64,000 nucleotides of DNA. It comes from Malus domestica (Eukaryota > Streptophyta > Magnoliopsida > Rosales > Rosaceae). Of the stretch, positions 35,500 through 45,690 are shown one piece after another. The stretch is from contig NC_091673.1 of NCBI RefSeq assembly GCF_042453785.1, positions 1,185,501-1,249,500 of the forward strand, read 5' to 3'. The number at the start of each line of letters is the position of its first letter. The first letter of the stretch is position 1. The translations under genes were made by a program, and so were the position numbers. The notes beneath the pieces are model-generated. The model did not search any database. It saw nothing but the letters and a program-made list of their open reading frames with translations, and was not told the DNA's origin.

Positions 35500-35660
35500 A
35501 AAAAGGAAAACTAACGAAAAACCCTCAAAAACTTTAGCTTTAATCAAAATGACAAAATAAAGATGTAAGTGAATAGCACCAGGAGTGACTTTTCAAGGTA
35601 AAAATGTCTTTAACGTTAAAAGTGAACAGTACCAAAAATATTTCATTAAGATACCAAAAA
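35500..35660. repeat. GGTACTATT-type MITE-like repeat, reverse orientation
   Basis: Reads AAAACTTTAGCTTTAATCAA, GACAAAATAAAGATG, GTGAATAGCACCAGGAGTGA, GTGAACAGTACC, the complement of the wording at 1-95 and 27.4 kb. Confidence 0.65.
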
Positions 35661-36062
35661 AATAAACCCATGAAAGAAGCTTTTATAGGCTATGGATTTT
35701 ATAGATTTTTGCAAAATTGTTAAAAATCATGAGTTATGGCTCACAAATTGTTCTTGGAAAATTCGAAATTTAAACTTCTCACAAGAGCTTTTGCAAGCAC
35801 ATTATGAAGTTTTTACAAGCCATTGAGACGGTCGGGTGCATACAACAATTTCTCCTGAACAGACCAAAACGAAATTAAAAAAATAAATAAAAATACCATT
35901 AAGACAATAACAGAAATAATAAAAGAAGGGAGAAATATCCAAACAATACAAGGGAAAGGGAGAAATATCCAGAAATTCAGAGCCCTCTGATGCACCGTGA
36001 ACCAGAAGTAGTGCACCCTGAATCGAATCGAATCCTCGTTCGATGACCATGTTTTCGAGTTC
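35661..36062. other. F-box gene 3' flank
   Basis: About 400 bp, AT-rich, presumably including the 3' UTR of the minus-strand F-box gene. No other feature. Confidence 0.35.
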
Positions 36063-37325
36063 TCATTTCACGGGGGCAATCGTTTCATCATAACAAGAAA
36101 TAACGTCCCATCTAATATTAGCATCCTTCCTACATAGCCATTCAGGCACAACGATTGAACTTTCCCGGAAGCTTTGATTCTTCATATCGTAAAAATGAAG
36201 AAATGCTTGGGATAGTGCTCCGGATTCGATCAAGATCTCACCGGTGTGGATTGCACATAAGCAACTGTAAGGGTATGTTGTAAACGAATGCAAAGAATAT
36301 GTAACGGCGAAAACCTCCTTAACCCATACTTGATCTTGATAGTCCTTCAAAATCCACAACTCTAACCCTGCTAAATATGAAGTTGAAGTCGTCTCCTTGT
36401 CATATGTGAGCGCTAGACATCCGCCCACATCAACAATTGCCCAAAAATGATGGCTGTTACCATCAAATTCTGGAGGAAATGGGATGACTCTGAATCTTTG
36501 CTCTCCAAGGTCATATACCACTACACATTTCTCTTCGTCATGTGTCCAATGTATGGCTCCATGGAGGCACACACTTTTCATGTCAATGCGCCAAAAAGTA
36601 TGATCAAATGGGAGATCATCGTGCTCCACCTCTACGCGCCTCCACGGCTCTGCACTACCCAGTGTGAAAACCTGGAGGTTAATACTTGCATCAACCCTGT
36701 AAAAATTCGCAGGCTCTTGGTGTAAAAACCTGCATAGCTCGAGTTGAACAACCATATACTCGTCTGTAGTGGGACTAAATCCAAAGCCATATCCAATCTC
36801 GGCTCCCCAGGGTTTGACGTCCGGTGAAGTAGATTGGTAGCTGGTGGGTGAATTGGAAGTGGAGGGAAGGGTTATGGACTCTCGGGTGCAGGGATTAAAT
36901 ACGCGAATGCGGTGCTCATGAATAAAGATAAAACAAGCCAAGCCGTTGGTACACAGTACATTGGGGAGACTGTACTCTTGGGGCTCTAGTGTTAGAAGGT
37001 GGGTGGCGCCGGCGGGTGAGGGACTGCCATCTTGGTTGATATGGAGGGACATAATGTGTTGCTGCTTCGTGTCAATGTTCCTGAGATCGAGGAGGAGGAG
37101 ACTGGTGTTTCGATTGGAATGCAGGTTTCGGTAGGCGCTGAGAAAGGAAGGGTTTCGGGTGATGAGAGCGAACCACGCCTTGGAAACACATTTGAACCGC
37201 ATCAGAGACTTGGCTGGTAGCTTTGGAAGTATCTGAAACCATATGATTTCATTTGGGAGCTCCGTAAATAGTGATGGAATTTTCGGAACATCATCGCCTT
37301 CGTCTTCAGCTACTTCCATGTTCAA
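36063..37325 (-). CDS. F-box protein with F-box-associated (FBA-type) C-terminal domain, single exon
   Basis: Intact 420-residue frame. The F-box spans about residues 23-65 (LPNEIIWFQILPKLPAKSLM, FKCVSKAW) and would bind Skp1 as part of an SCF ubiquitin ligase. The remainder carries FBA-type features: GYGFGFSPTTDEYMVVQLEL, the GAIHW motif in VCLHGAIHWTHDEEKCVVVY, and FRVIPFPPE. This C-terminal region would select the substrate, which is unknown. Translation may start at the first Met or at Met3; both are in frame (MNMEVAEDEG). Length is normal for this large, fast-evolving plant family, which includes CPR1-like regulators. A broken relative lies 2 kb away. Confidence 0.93.
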   Translation of the reverse strand: MNMEVAEDEGDDVPKIPSLFTELPNEIIWFQILPKLPAKSLMRFKCVSKAWFALITRNPSFLSAYRNLHSNRNTSLLLLDLRNIDTKQQHIMSLHINQDGSPSPAGATHLLTLEPQEYSLPNVLCTNGLACFIFIHEHRIRVFNPCTRESITLPSTSNSPTSYQSTSPDVKPWGAEIGYGFGFSPTTDEYMVVQLELCRFLHQEPANFYRVDASINLQVFTLGSAEPWRRVEVEHDDLPFDHTFWRIDMKSVCLHGAIHWTHDEEKCVVVYDLGEQRFRVIPFPPEFDGNSHHFWAIVDVGGCLALTYDKETTSTSYLAGLELWILKDYQDQVWVKEVFAVTYSLHSFTTYPYSCLCAIHTGEILIESGALSQAFLHFYDMKNQSFRESSIVVPEWLCRKDANIRWDVISCYDETIAPVK

Positions 37326-37679
37326 TTTTCGGGCGGAGATTCCGAACCCCGACCAAATTTCCGACTCTGAGAATATATATAAACTAAAACTAGTTCGTCA
37401 AACGTCAGTTTTAGAAATATTGAACAAATGCAAAAATGTAAACGAAAGGATTGTCGAACGAACAGATTAAAGTTATTACTTTATGGAGTTTTCAATGAGA
37501 TCGAATTTAGTGACTGACATATGAACAAGAAAAGATCGAAACAGAGAAACAGAGAGATCGAACAATTACCAAATCCCTTCTCTCTGGTTTTCTGCCCGCC
37601 GTGAGGATAGCCGTCTGCCGCGGCGAGAATCGCTTCTGCGCTAGCAACAATCCCAGGAGAGCTTTTTGCTGTACAACGA

Positions 37680-37692
37680 AATATATATAGAC
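37680..37692 (-). promoter_or_regulatory. TATA-like element upstream of the F-box gene
   Basis: Minus-strand CTATATATAT about 355 bp before the F-box ATG; the intervening leader is CT/GC-rich and contains a possible donor (TTTGGTAATTG), so a 5' UTR intron is conceivable. Confidence 0.4.
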
Positions 37693-37889
37693 ATGTATTC
37701 TTTTTCTCAAGGGATGCGTGGCCGGCCCGCTAAGTTAAGGTCATCTTCAACCGACCGTCAGGGGTTGTAAGGTTAAAAATAGTTTGGAATGATACGAAAA
37801 TTGTCTCCAATCGAGTGGTAGACGAAAAGGCTTCTGGACTCCATCAGGTTCAAACCCCCAAATCAAGTCAGCGGGCTAGCCATTTCCAT

Positions 37890-38012
37890 CCAGCCCTCCA
37901 GCACCATAATGTCAAGCTTGACATTTTGCCAGCCCTTCAGAGCTCCAGAATGTCAAGTTTGACATTTTGTGAACCCTTCAGCTTGCCAGAATGTCAAGCT
38001 TGACATTTTACC
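37890..38012. repeat. Three 41-bp tandem units built around an 18-bp palindrome
   Basis: AATGTCAAGCTTGACATT is perfectly self-complementary and occurs at 37908-37925 and 37990-38007; the middle copy at 37949-37966 has one change (AATGTCAAGTTTGACATT). The starts are spaced exactly 41 bp. CCAGCCCTTCAG-type words fill the spacers. Confidence 0.9.
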
Positions 38013-38270
38013 AGCCAACTTAGCCCATTTAAATGCTAACGACTACCTGGCTTCAGCATGATGTTAGCTAGCAACGACTAGCTAGCGTCATGCTGCCGTC
38101 AAGTTACCATTGGAATTTAAATTTTTTTTTTTGGATGAATTTAAAAAAAAAAATCTAAGTTTTTTTCCTATAAATACCTATATCATTCCTACAATATTAA
38201 AAGCTGAAGATAAATAGTGTCACATAGATAAGAATCATATCTAAAATTTGCTCAACCAATTACATCTCAA

Positions 38271-38535
38271 CATGTGGCACTCAAAATCCAATCCGAAAAA
38301 TTATTAAGATTACATAAAGATAAGAAATATGGAGAGTTACTCACTTTAGCAACACGTGTCAATCGAAATCTTATCTGAAAAATTATTGAGATTACGTAAA
38401 GTTAAGAAATCTGGAGAGTTATTCACGTTAACGACACGTGTTACTTGAAATCTTATCCAAAAAATTATTGAGATTATATAAAGATAAGAAATCCGGAGGC
38501 TTATTCATTTGGCGACAAGTGACACTCAAAATATG
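38271..38535. repeat. About 82-bp tandem repeat, three units plus a partial
   Basis: Units begin near 38271, 38353, 38435 and 38516 (CATGTGGCACT, CACGTGTCAAT, CACGTGTTACT, CAAGTGACACT), each continuing with AAATC(T/C)(T/A)ATC, GAAAAATTATT(A/G)AGATTA and AAGATAAGAAAT, spaced 82, 82 and 81 bp. Confidence 0.85.
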
Positions 38536-38774
38536 TCTGAAAACCTTATTTTAATATGGTAGTTTAATTTAATTAAAATAATAAATTATGTTTAGCCTAT
38601 GACCCTTTGGCCCCTTCGGTTGGAGATGGTTTTTTGTCAAAAGGCTATGTTTGGCCCCTTCAGTTGGAGATGGTATAAAATATGATCTAACATTGTTCAT
38701 TAAAATATAATTTCTTGCAGGTACATAGGGCTAAAGGGAGCCCTTTCGCCCTCCTTTGGTTGGAGATGGCCTAA

Positions 38775-39260
38775 ATTGATGGAGGCATCGGCCGGTTGGA
38801 TTTTCATACCAAACTGAGTAGACTAATATTTTAAATTAAATTTGTAAATCAGGTGATGCGTTATCAACATAAAATAAGCACGTTAGTCAATATTTAAATA
38901 AATTTAATTATCAGCAACCACGTCATCTAATTTATAAAAATATGATTTAAATGATTTCTCTAACATTATTTACACTTATTTTTATGATTAAACTTTGAAA
39001 GAAATTATCTTTTATTCAATAATTTTTATATATGTTTTCTTTTTTGGCAAGACATATGATATTATTCATAAAGATACTTTCACAACACATCGATAACATT
39101 TTGCAACATAAAATCACAAGGCCATATCAAACCGCTACAAATACATAATATTGTCGTGAGCAAAGAAATCACACGGAAAATTGACACGATTAGAGGAAAC
39201 AAGAAGAAGATGTTCAAAAGCGTGATCAACGATTGCAACAACAGCACAAGTCCAAATCCT
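38775..39260. other. AT-rich spacer
   Basis: No coding or repeat boundary recognised between the Harbinger-like element and the F-box pseudogene. Confidence 0.35.
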
Positions 39261-39267
39261 ATTTCCT

Positions 39268-39635
39268 TCATATTATGTTTACGCCATCTTCTCTTGCAAC
39301 TAAACTCAACCGAGCATCATCCTCCTTCAGGCATATCTGTTCAGGCAACACAATTGAACTTCTACCAAGATTATTGATCATCGTATTATAAATATGAACC
39401 GTTGCCTGGATTCGCGGCGGAGAAGACTGAATGCAGAGCTTGCCCGTGTGGATCGTATGCCAAGGACTGATATGGTAAACTGACTTCGGCCAGTGAGGGG
39501 GAAAGTGGCAGTAGCCTGTGGTTGTAAAGGACCAGGACTTGCAGACGCACTTGAAGTGCATCAGAGACTTGGTCGGTAGCCATGGAAGTATGTGAAACCA
39601 TATAAAATGGTTTCGTTAGGGAGCTGCGGAAGTCT
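39268..39635 (-). pseudogene. Broken F-box gene: head joined to tail, with frameshift
   Basis: On the minus strand, LPNETI (about 39633) is followed after a frameshift by WFHILPWLPTKSLMHFKC and VCKSW, matching the F-box of the intact gene at 36063-37325 (LPNEIIWFQILPKLPAKSLM). About 20 codons later the frame reads IHTGKLCIQSS, VHIYNTM, SSIVLPEQICLKEDD, matching the extreme C-terminus of the same gene (IHTGEILIESG, LHFYDMK, SSIVVPEWLCRKD). The middle roughly 300 codons are absent. It is a partial, deleted and frameshifted duplicate in the same orientation. Confidence 0.88.
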
Positions 39636-39805
39636 TGATCGAATGTGATCAGTAGTTACAAGTACAATATACATAATCTTCAATCAACTGTTTATTACCG
39701 TTGGCGCGCGCAAAGATTACAGCCGAGCACCTCTTCAAATATGAACATTAACTGCTACTTCGACAGATAAACAAGTAAACAACTCCCCACATGGTGTATC
39801 CGTGT

Positions 39806-42548
39806 TTACAAAGCGTAGATTTTTTCACGGTCGGAGTTATATTCATCATCAAGATCTGAGATATTTGCCGAGTAGAAGGACCGCGAGAAGGACTTGCTTC
39901 CACTGGCCCGTTTGATGCGCCTCTGAGAGTCCCGCCGGAAAGCCCCAAAGTGATGTCTGAAAACAAAGTAGCACATGCTTGCAAGAGTTCCAATAAGGAT
40001 GGGCACTCCCACAACGGTTATGGTAATAGCCATCCATGAACTCCCTTCTCCGACCACCACAAAAGCTATCGACAGAAATGCCCCGCAGGTGCAAGCACAG
40101 GCAGCCCACATTAGTTTGTTCACCACTGACACGACTTGCTTCTGAGCCCCAGTTTCCCAGGCCACCAAAGTGATCTGAACCACAACAACTGCTAGCGAGA
40201 TGAAAAGAGATGTGGCATTCAACAGGTAGAACAATTTGAAACCAACTTCATCGGCTATGTTAGCCTTCCCTGCTTCCGTTCCAGACTTTACATATTGGCC
40301 AGGCAAGTTAAAAATGGCCAAGAAAGCTATCGATGCAAACAGAACAGCAACTACTGTGATAGAATTGGTAGTGTTCTGGACAGCTTCCCTATGAAGCTTC
40401 TTTAGTTCTTTGGCAATGCCAGAAACTCGCCGCTGAGTTGTTTCATTTTGCATGAGCTGTGAGTGCACCTCATGCTTGATATCGCTCACAGTTCTCTTCA
40501 GCTCCATTGCTTCATCCACTTGGCCAACATGTTTTGCATATTTGGCACCAGCTTCCGCTAGTGCTTCTGTAATTTCTAATCTAGATTCTCCGTACGGTAG
40601 TTTATCTGCCAAATCCCTTGCAGTTTCGTAATGATTATTTATGGCGTTGACATCAATAGACCTATAGCTCAGCAAAACACTCACTATCTGAAAGAAAGAG
40701 GATAAAACATCATCACAGGAGGAGCAACAGAAGTATGAATATACACACAGAAAGACAAACATATGAAATTGGATTCACCACTTTTGAGGATGTAATACCA
40801 TACTTCCTGGTTCCTCATCAAAGAAGAAAAGACGAACTTTATCAACAAAATTTTCATCGACTCAAAAACAAGGTCCCAATATAAAAATTTTAACTGATAT
40901 ATCCTCACATTACTTATTATCCATCATAATTCTCTTGCATCTCACATCTTCTCCATAATCCCCACACATGTAGATAACCCACACGTCCAAACAAGGCATG
41001 GCCATTATCTGTCTTGGGTAGTAGTAAAGACGACTCAAGCAGGGACTCCTCGGCAAGTTGCCACAAGAGGAATCTCCATGTAAAGAACTAGCTCCTAACC
41101 CAATTTAGACTTACGGTTACCCAGTAAGTAAAGCAAAGCAACTGATAAATCCAATGGAAGGGATAATAGTTAATGACAAGGTTTTTACGAGCTGATATTT
41201 TCATCCTACGTAAAATGTCAAACATAATGATGTGGATTTTATGATTAGATGTTTTTTCATAAATAGAATGTCAGTATGAAGATACCTCTGGACGGCATTT
41301 TCTTGTGGCTATATGCACAGCTGTGTTGCCCTTCTTGTCACGTTCATTCAGTATAGAAGTGTCAGCATCCAATATCTCCTCTACAACTGGAGTGCACTGA
41401 CCTTTTACGGCCATATGAAGTGCAGTTTGACCTTTCTTATCCTTTATGCAGACTATTCCTCGATCTCGTTCTATAAGTGCTTTCCCAATACGGGGCAAGC
41501 CATACCTTGCAGCTGTATGTAATGCAGTTTTACCATTTTTCCTTACGATCCTCAGTGAGCTGATGTCGGCATCCAAGATGGCGCTGACTACATCTAAATG
41601 GTCCTGAACGGCAGCTGAATAAAGAGGGCTAGTGTTTGACGAGTCACACAGCTTACAAAGCTCAGGCCAGATTCCCAATAGTGCCTTCACAATACCTGAA
41701 TAAATAACAGTCAATAACATATTTCCAATGTAAAATACGAAATGAAAAAGAAATCCTTTCACCACACTGAAGATTGCATATACACATCTACATATACCAC
41801 GGAAAAAACACACAACTCGACCTCAAATGGCCAAATGTTGTAAACTTCTCATATGTTAAACCCTCTGCATATCCAGTCAATGTAAAGCAGATTAAGAAAA
41901 GGGCTTACAAGCTTAGCAACCGATTCCGAGTTTCGGTTACATGCGAATCAATCCTTTCATATAACCGAAAAGTATTTCGGTCGCATCGCAGAGCAAGAAT
42001 TCAGCTTGCAGTACAGACAATCCGATTATCTTATTTAATCCATCAAACATTGTCTTTTAGGAAGGAAATTCTCACTAATTACTGAACTTGCACATAAAAG
42101 ACCAGTAATTATTACGATCGTCCAGCACATACAAGGATCGATTCCAATTAATGAAGTTAAAATCCAAACAAAAAACCAATGAATTCAATCCCCAAACAAA
42201 AGCTTTAAGAAGAGTGAAGTCAGTAATCAATTTACCCAAGTGGCCACGCTTAGCTGCGACATGAAAGGCGTTCATATCAAGCTTGGACCTGATCTTGACA
42301 ACCTCGACACCGCAGAGCTTGAGCAAGTAACCAAACACCTCCTCCAGATTATTGTACGCGGCCATGTACAGCGCAGTCTCACCGGCGTCGTTCTGCATCG
42401 CCATCAGATCAGATACCAGCGACCCATTTGAGGAGGGCTCGTCCTTGGCGAGCTTCTCCACCACCCGACTCAGCGCCGCAAGGTCGCCGGATCGGACGGC
42501 GGTGAAGAAGGATTGGTGGGTCAGGAAAAGCACGGACTTTGAGTCCAT
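39806..42548 (-). CDS. Ankyrin-repeat membrane protein with PGG domain (ITN1/At5g02620-like), 3 exons
   Basis: Minus-strand exons: 42548-42236, 41695-41286, 40687-39806; 1605 nt, 534 aa, in frame. The N-terminal two thirds hold about seven ankyrin repeats (for example DAGETALYMAAYNNLEEV, KNGKTALHTAARYGLPRIG, KKGQTALHMAVKGQC, KKGNTAVHIATRK). A linker (YAKHVGQVDEAMELKRTVSD) leads to the PGG domain with NSITVVAVLFASIAFLAIFN and LPGQYV, followed by three more membrane segments and a basic, Ser-rich cytosolic tail. Plant members sit at the plasma membrane and act in salt, ABA and defence signalling; partners here are unknown. The start ATG opens MDSKSVLFLTHQSFFTAVRS, the usual first repeat. A single large third exon containing the PGG domain is typical. 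Confidence 0.96.
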
Positions 42549-42855
42549 CGTGATTGAAAAGATTCAGTCTTTGGATAAGTCTCTGTTTGGGTTCATCAAT
42601 GGAGGGTGGAGGAGGAGGAGCCGACCAGGTATTCCTGTAAACGAGTACCAGGTGTGATTGATTAATGATGTTTATTAATATGTCCAGAGATTAATCTGAA
42701 GGTGTAGGACTGTAAAGTGGGAGGGCATCATGTGGATTTGTGGAGGGTGGGAGGGGGTTGACTGGGGAGCTTAAGATTCCTTTTTATTTCAAGTCAATTT
42801 AGGAAGTGTATTGGTATCACATCATCCTTACTCATCATTAACATATATATTTTTT

Positions 42856-42998
42856 TCTTTTAAAATATTCAGTCTCCCTCTGATCACAAGTCTGGCTTCT
42901 ACACCAGCAACGAGTTTCGAATTCAAAACCTTTTGTTTTTAATTTAAAGGAAGTCTCATAATATGCCCTTTACCATTGCACCATCGGCTCGTGGTTAT
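42856..42998 (-). mobile_element. SINE-like element, reverse orientation
   Basis: On the minus strand: GAGCCGATGGTGCAATGGTA (A-box-like), then GGTTTTGAATTCGAAACTC (B-box-like), then GTAGAAGCCAGACTTGTGAT and an A-rich tail beyond. This order fits a tRNA-derived SINE. Target-site duplications were not resolved. Confidence 0.55.
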
Positions 42999-43540
42999 CA
43001 TTAACATATTTTAATCATGCTTATTTAGATAATTAGTTCTAATTAAAAAATGTGTGACACTCGGCATGATTTGATTGTAGCCTTTCCGCCGGGAATTACG
43101 TGCCTCTTATCACGGACTTTTACGCGTTATGCTGAAGCGGGCTGGTGTAGCCTAGGGCACGCCGACACCTAATTTAAGTCTGTTTCAATTGGGTCGTAGA
43201 TATAGTCCCAATTCAAATTCAGGTTTGTCTCAAACCGGCCCCTAATTATGTTAGGCCCGAATGGCCTACCTACGCGAAAGTGATATGGGTAGGAGGAGGC
43301 TGTTGAGTGGGCGACGCGTGGCTAGCGTGGCTAGCGTGGCGTGCAACGAGTCATTGAGTTGGTGTGCACTGGTAATTACTGTGTTAAATTCACGCGCTAA
43401 TCCTTCTCTCTCTCTCTTCCAAAATTAGCAACAAATCATCAGAGTAAAACTGAACAGAAAACAAAGATAGAGATTCAGGTGGATTCCGTTTTGTTTGCCG
43501 CATTCAGTTATTATTTTTCATCCAATTCCCCCTCCCTAAC

Positions 43541-43546
<6 letters not shown>

Positions 43547-43579
<33 letters not shown>
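43547..43579 (+). repeat. (CT)n microsatellite in the CML 5' UTR
   Basis: Uninterrupted CT dinucleotides about 180 bp before the ATG. CT tracts are common in plant leaders; this one is likely length-variable. Confidence 0.85.
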
Positions 43580-43585
<6 letters not shown>

Positions 43586-43754
43586 CTCTCTCCTCACACA
43601 TTTTCCTCGCTCCAATTTCATATATAATCCCCAAAACCAAAACCAAAAACAAATCCCAAATTCCCCCAATTTTCAAATTCAGAAACCCACAAATCTGAAT
43701 CTCGAATTTTGGTTCTTCCAATTGGTTTCGGTTTCCGGTTGCTTTCTGATCCAG

Positions 43755-44333
43755 ATGGGTTTCAAATCCCTCTTCTCCCGGAAGAAGAAATCCAGTCCCT
43801 CCTCCGCCGCCGCCGCCGACGCACCCCACCCCGCCTTCGCCCCCACGCACTCGCGATCCCCCTCCTTCCACTCGCGCGCCCAGATCGCCGAGCTCGACCA
43901 GGTCTTCAAGAAATTTGACGTCAATGGCGACGGCAAGATCTCGTCGTCCGAGCTCGGAGCAATCATGAGCAGCCTGGGGCAGCCGGCCTCCGACGAGGAG
44001 CTCAACGGCATGATCTCCGAGGTCGATTCCGACGGCGACGGCTTCATCAACTTCAAAGAGTTCGTTGAGCTCAACACCAAAGGGATCGACCCGGACGAGG
44101 CGCTCGAGAATCTCAAGGACGCCTTCTCCGTCTACGACATTGACGGGAACGGCTCGATTTCGGTGGAGGAATTGTACAAAGTTCTCCGGAGCTTGGGGGA
44201 CGAATGTTCGATGGACGAGTGCCGGAAGATGATCGGTGGCGTCGACAGTGACGGCGACGGTATGATCAATTTCGAGGAGTTTAAGGTCATGATGATGACG
44301 GGATCGCGTTACACTGATCCGGTTTCAGGTTGA
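43755..44333 (+). CDS. Calmodulin-like protein (CML) with four EF-hands, single exon
   Basis: 192 aa. A 40-residue basic, Ser/Ala/Pro-rich N-terminal extension (MGFKSLFSRKKKSSP) precedes four canonical EF-hand loops: DVNGDGKISSSE (residue 55), DSDGDGFINFKE (91), DIDGNGSISVEE (128) and DSDGDGMINFEE (164). Every loop has Asp at position 1 and Glu at position 12, so all four should bind calcium. CMLs are cytosolic or membrane-associated calcium sensors relaying stress and developmental signals; the partner is unknown. The basic extension could favour membrane attachment (inference). The frame is open far upstream (to 43479), but that part is 5' UTR-like with a CT tract; the ATG at 43755 gives the family's usual length. 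CML25/26/16-like; exact orthologue undecided. Confidence 0.96.
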   Translation: MGFKSLFSRKKKSSPSSAAAADAPHPAFAPTHSRSPSFHSRAQIAELDQVFKKFDVNGDGKISSSELGAIMSSLGQPASDEELNGMISEVDSDGDGFINFKEFVELNTKGIDPDEALENLKDAFSVYDIDGNGSISVEELYKVLRSLGDECSMDECRKMIGGVDSDGDGMINFEEFKVMMMTGSRYTDPVSG

Positions 44334-44564
44334 TCATCAACGTCAAATTCATTGATGAAACTCCACTTTTTTGGATTGGTTCATCTCATCTGTGATTTAA
44401 TTGTTTTGTTTTTCTATCAGTTAATTAACGGGAACGGTGATTCGAACTTGAGAATATAATGCTTATGGTTTATGTGGTTGCGCCCAATTTGTGTTTTTTC
44501 AAGTTACCTAATTGAGGATGCTCAATGAATTTTTCACATCGGGTTAAAAATTTTGAGTTTGATT

Positions 44565-44720
44565 TAAGGATGTTTTGTCGAAATACTCTCAGTACTATTT
44601 ATTTTAACGAAAAATGATATTTTTATTATAAAAAGTCATTTCTGATACTATTTATTTACAATACATTTTTGTCATTTGATTAAAATTTAAAGTTTCAAAT
44701 CATTTTCATTCATTTTTATT
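44565..44720. repeat. GGTACTATT-type MITE-like repeat
   Basis: AGTACTATTTATTTTAACG, AAAAAGTCATTTCTGATACT, TTGTCATTTGATTAAAA and TCATTTTCATTCATTTT follow the order of the 1-95 copy. Confidence 0.65.
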
Positions 44721-44723
44721 TTA

Positions 44724-44820
44724 TATAAAGTTTGGTAGTGAGTCGGAAACTTATTTAAAGTTTTGTAGTGAGTCGGAAACTTTTTATTTTATTTAAAGTT
44801 TTGTAGTGAGTCGGAAACTT
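44724..44820. repeat. Three copies of a 30-bp unit (GTAGTGAGTCGGAAACTT)
   Basis: The unit ATTTAAAGTTTTGTAGTGAG plus TCGGAAACTT occurs at about 44724-44752, 44753-44782 and 44791-44820; copies 1 and 2 abut and copy 3 follows after an 8-bp AT spacer. Confidence 0.85.
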
Positions 44821-45059
44821 GACACCAATAATGGTGATTGTATCATTGAGATTAATGTATGTTTTATAAGTTTGATTCTCATAAACGAAAAAGAGAACTA
44901 GATAAAGTAAATGAGAGCTACCAATAGTTGGATAGTCTTTGTCACACTTTATAATTTAATAAAGCGAAGAAAATAGCGTGCAAAAATATCGTTTGTTAGA
45001 ATTACTAAAATGTTGAGTAAATCTTACATCTTTAAGTTGAAGAGTTAACTAGTATTTTT

Positions 45060-45255
45060 TTAGAAAAGTGAACTACCTGGTGGTTTTGTCACGGTAGTTC
45101 ATCCTGTCGAGGGCCTAGAAGACTCACATAAGCATTTCAACCTCTCTTTGACCACCATCGTGTGATTCACAAGTGCTAAGAATCATACTTAGGACGTGCC
45201 GTGTGAAATATAGACCTGAAATTTGTCTCTAACTATTAGACAATCCCGTAGTGAT
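45060..45255 (-). mobile_element. SINE-like element, reverse orientation, sharing a family with 52995-53165
   Basis: Minus strand reads AATCACTACGGGATTGTCTA, ATATTTCACACGGCACGTCC, ATGATTCTTAGCACTTGTG and GATGGTGGTCAAAGAG. The plus-strand copy at 52.99-53.17 kb reads CATCACTAGGTGGTCTTGTA, TATTTCATACGGCACGTTTT, GGATTCGATTTCTGACACTG and ATGATGGTTAGAGG in the same order. A- and B-box-like words suggest a tRNA-derived SINE. Confidence 0.6.
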
Positions 45256-45690
45256 TAAGAGTTAATTAGTATTTGAGTAAAAGAATATATCCTTGAAATG
45301 TGGTCATGTGTTTGATAGATAACGTTTTCAATGTAACTGAATGGATTTGAAGATAATAAAACCTGTGAGTCCTACAATTTAAGCAAAAGAATATGTGATA
45401 AACTTCGGCATGGAATACCGAACTTTTCAATGTCGGTGCTGAACTTGATTTCCTTCGGTAGACATCCACCGAACATCCGGCACTCGCAGCTCTAGTTTGA
45501 GTTCAAATGAAATCTCGAAATTGTCCCCGTCAAAACTCGGCAACCATGACCTTCCCTTATTTTTGGTTGGGCTAATGTGGGAACTTCACCATAACTTTTC
45601 ATGGAAATTAGTCCATGACCAAAACATCGAAAACTCTCTCAAAAGTATCCTTAGCAGCACTTGGAAGGAGGACTGGAGTGTGGCACGACC

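Larger units (their letters stand above)
37739..38771. mobile_element. Harbinger-like non-autonomous element with internal tandem arrays
   Basis: 1033 bp. Left end GGTCATCTTCAACCGACCG and right end (complement) GGCCATCTCCAACCAAAGG are inverted repeats, flanked by the 3-bp duplication TAA (37736-37738, 38772-38774). The word TTCGGTTGGAGATGG or TTCAGTTGGAGATGG recurs inside near 38617 and 38660, suggesting nested or extended termini. The interior has no ORF but two tandem arrays (41-bp and 82-bp units). Confidence 0.7.
42549..43754. other. Divergent promoter region between the ankyrin and CML genes
   Basis: About 1.2 kb between oppositely oriented start codons. It contains a reverse-oriented SINE-like insertion (42856-42998) and, next to the CML gene, a 5' UTR with a (CT)n tract (43547-43579). 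The duplicated word GTGGCTAGC occurs near 43318-43336. Confidence 0.45.
44334..45690. other. Spacer between CML and SET genes
   Basis: Holds a GGTACTATT-type repeat (44565-44720), a small tandem repeat (44724-44820) and a reverse SINE-like element (45060-45255). The last 200 bp probably contain the SET-gene promoter and leader, which includes an upstream ATG frame (45497-45742) overlapping the start codon in another frame; whether it is transcribed is unknown. Confidence 0.45.

Noticed and set aside
37908-38007. CRISPR-like regularly spaced palindromes
   Set aside because: This is plant nuclear DNA; only three units, and the spacers are also related to each other, so it is a 41-bp tandem repeat.
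43479-43754. 92-codon upstream extension of the CML frame
   Set aside because: It reads through a CT microsatellite (poly Ser/Leu) and lies in the expected 5' UTR; the ATG at 43755 gives the family-typical protein.
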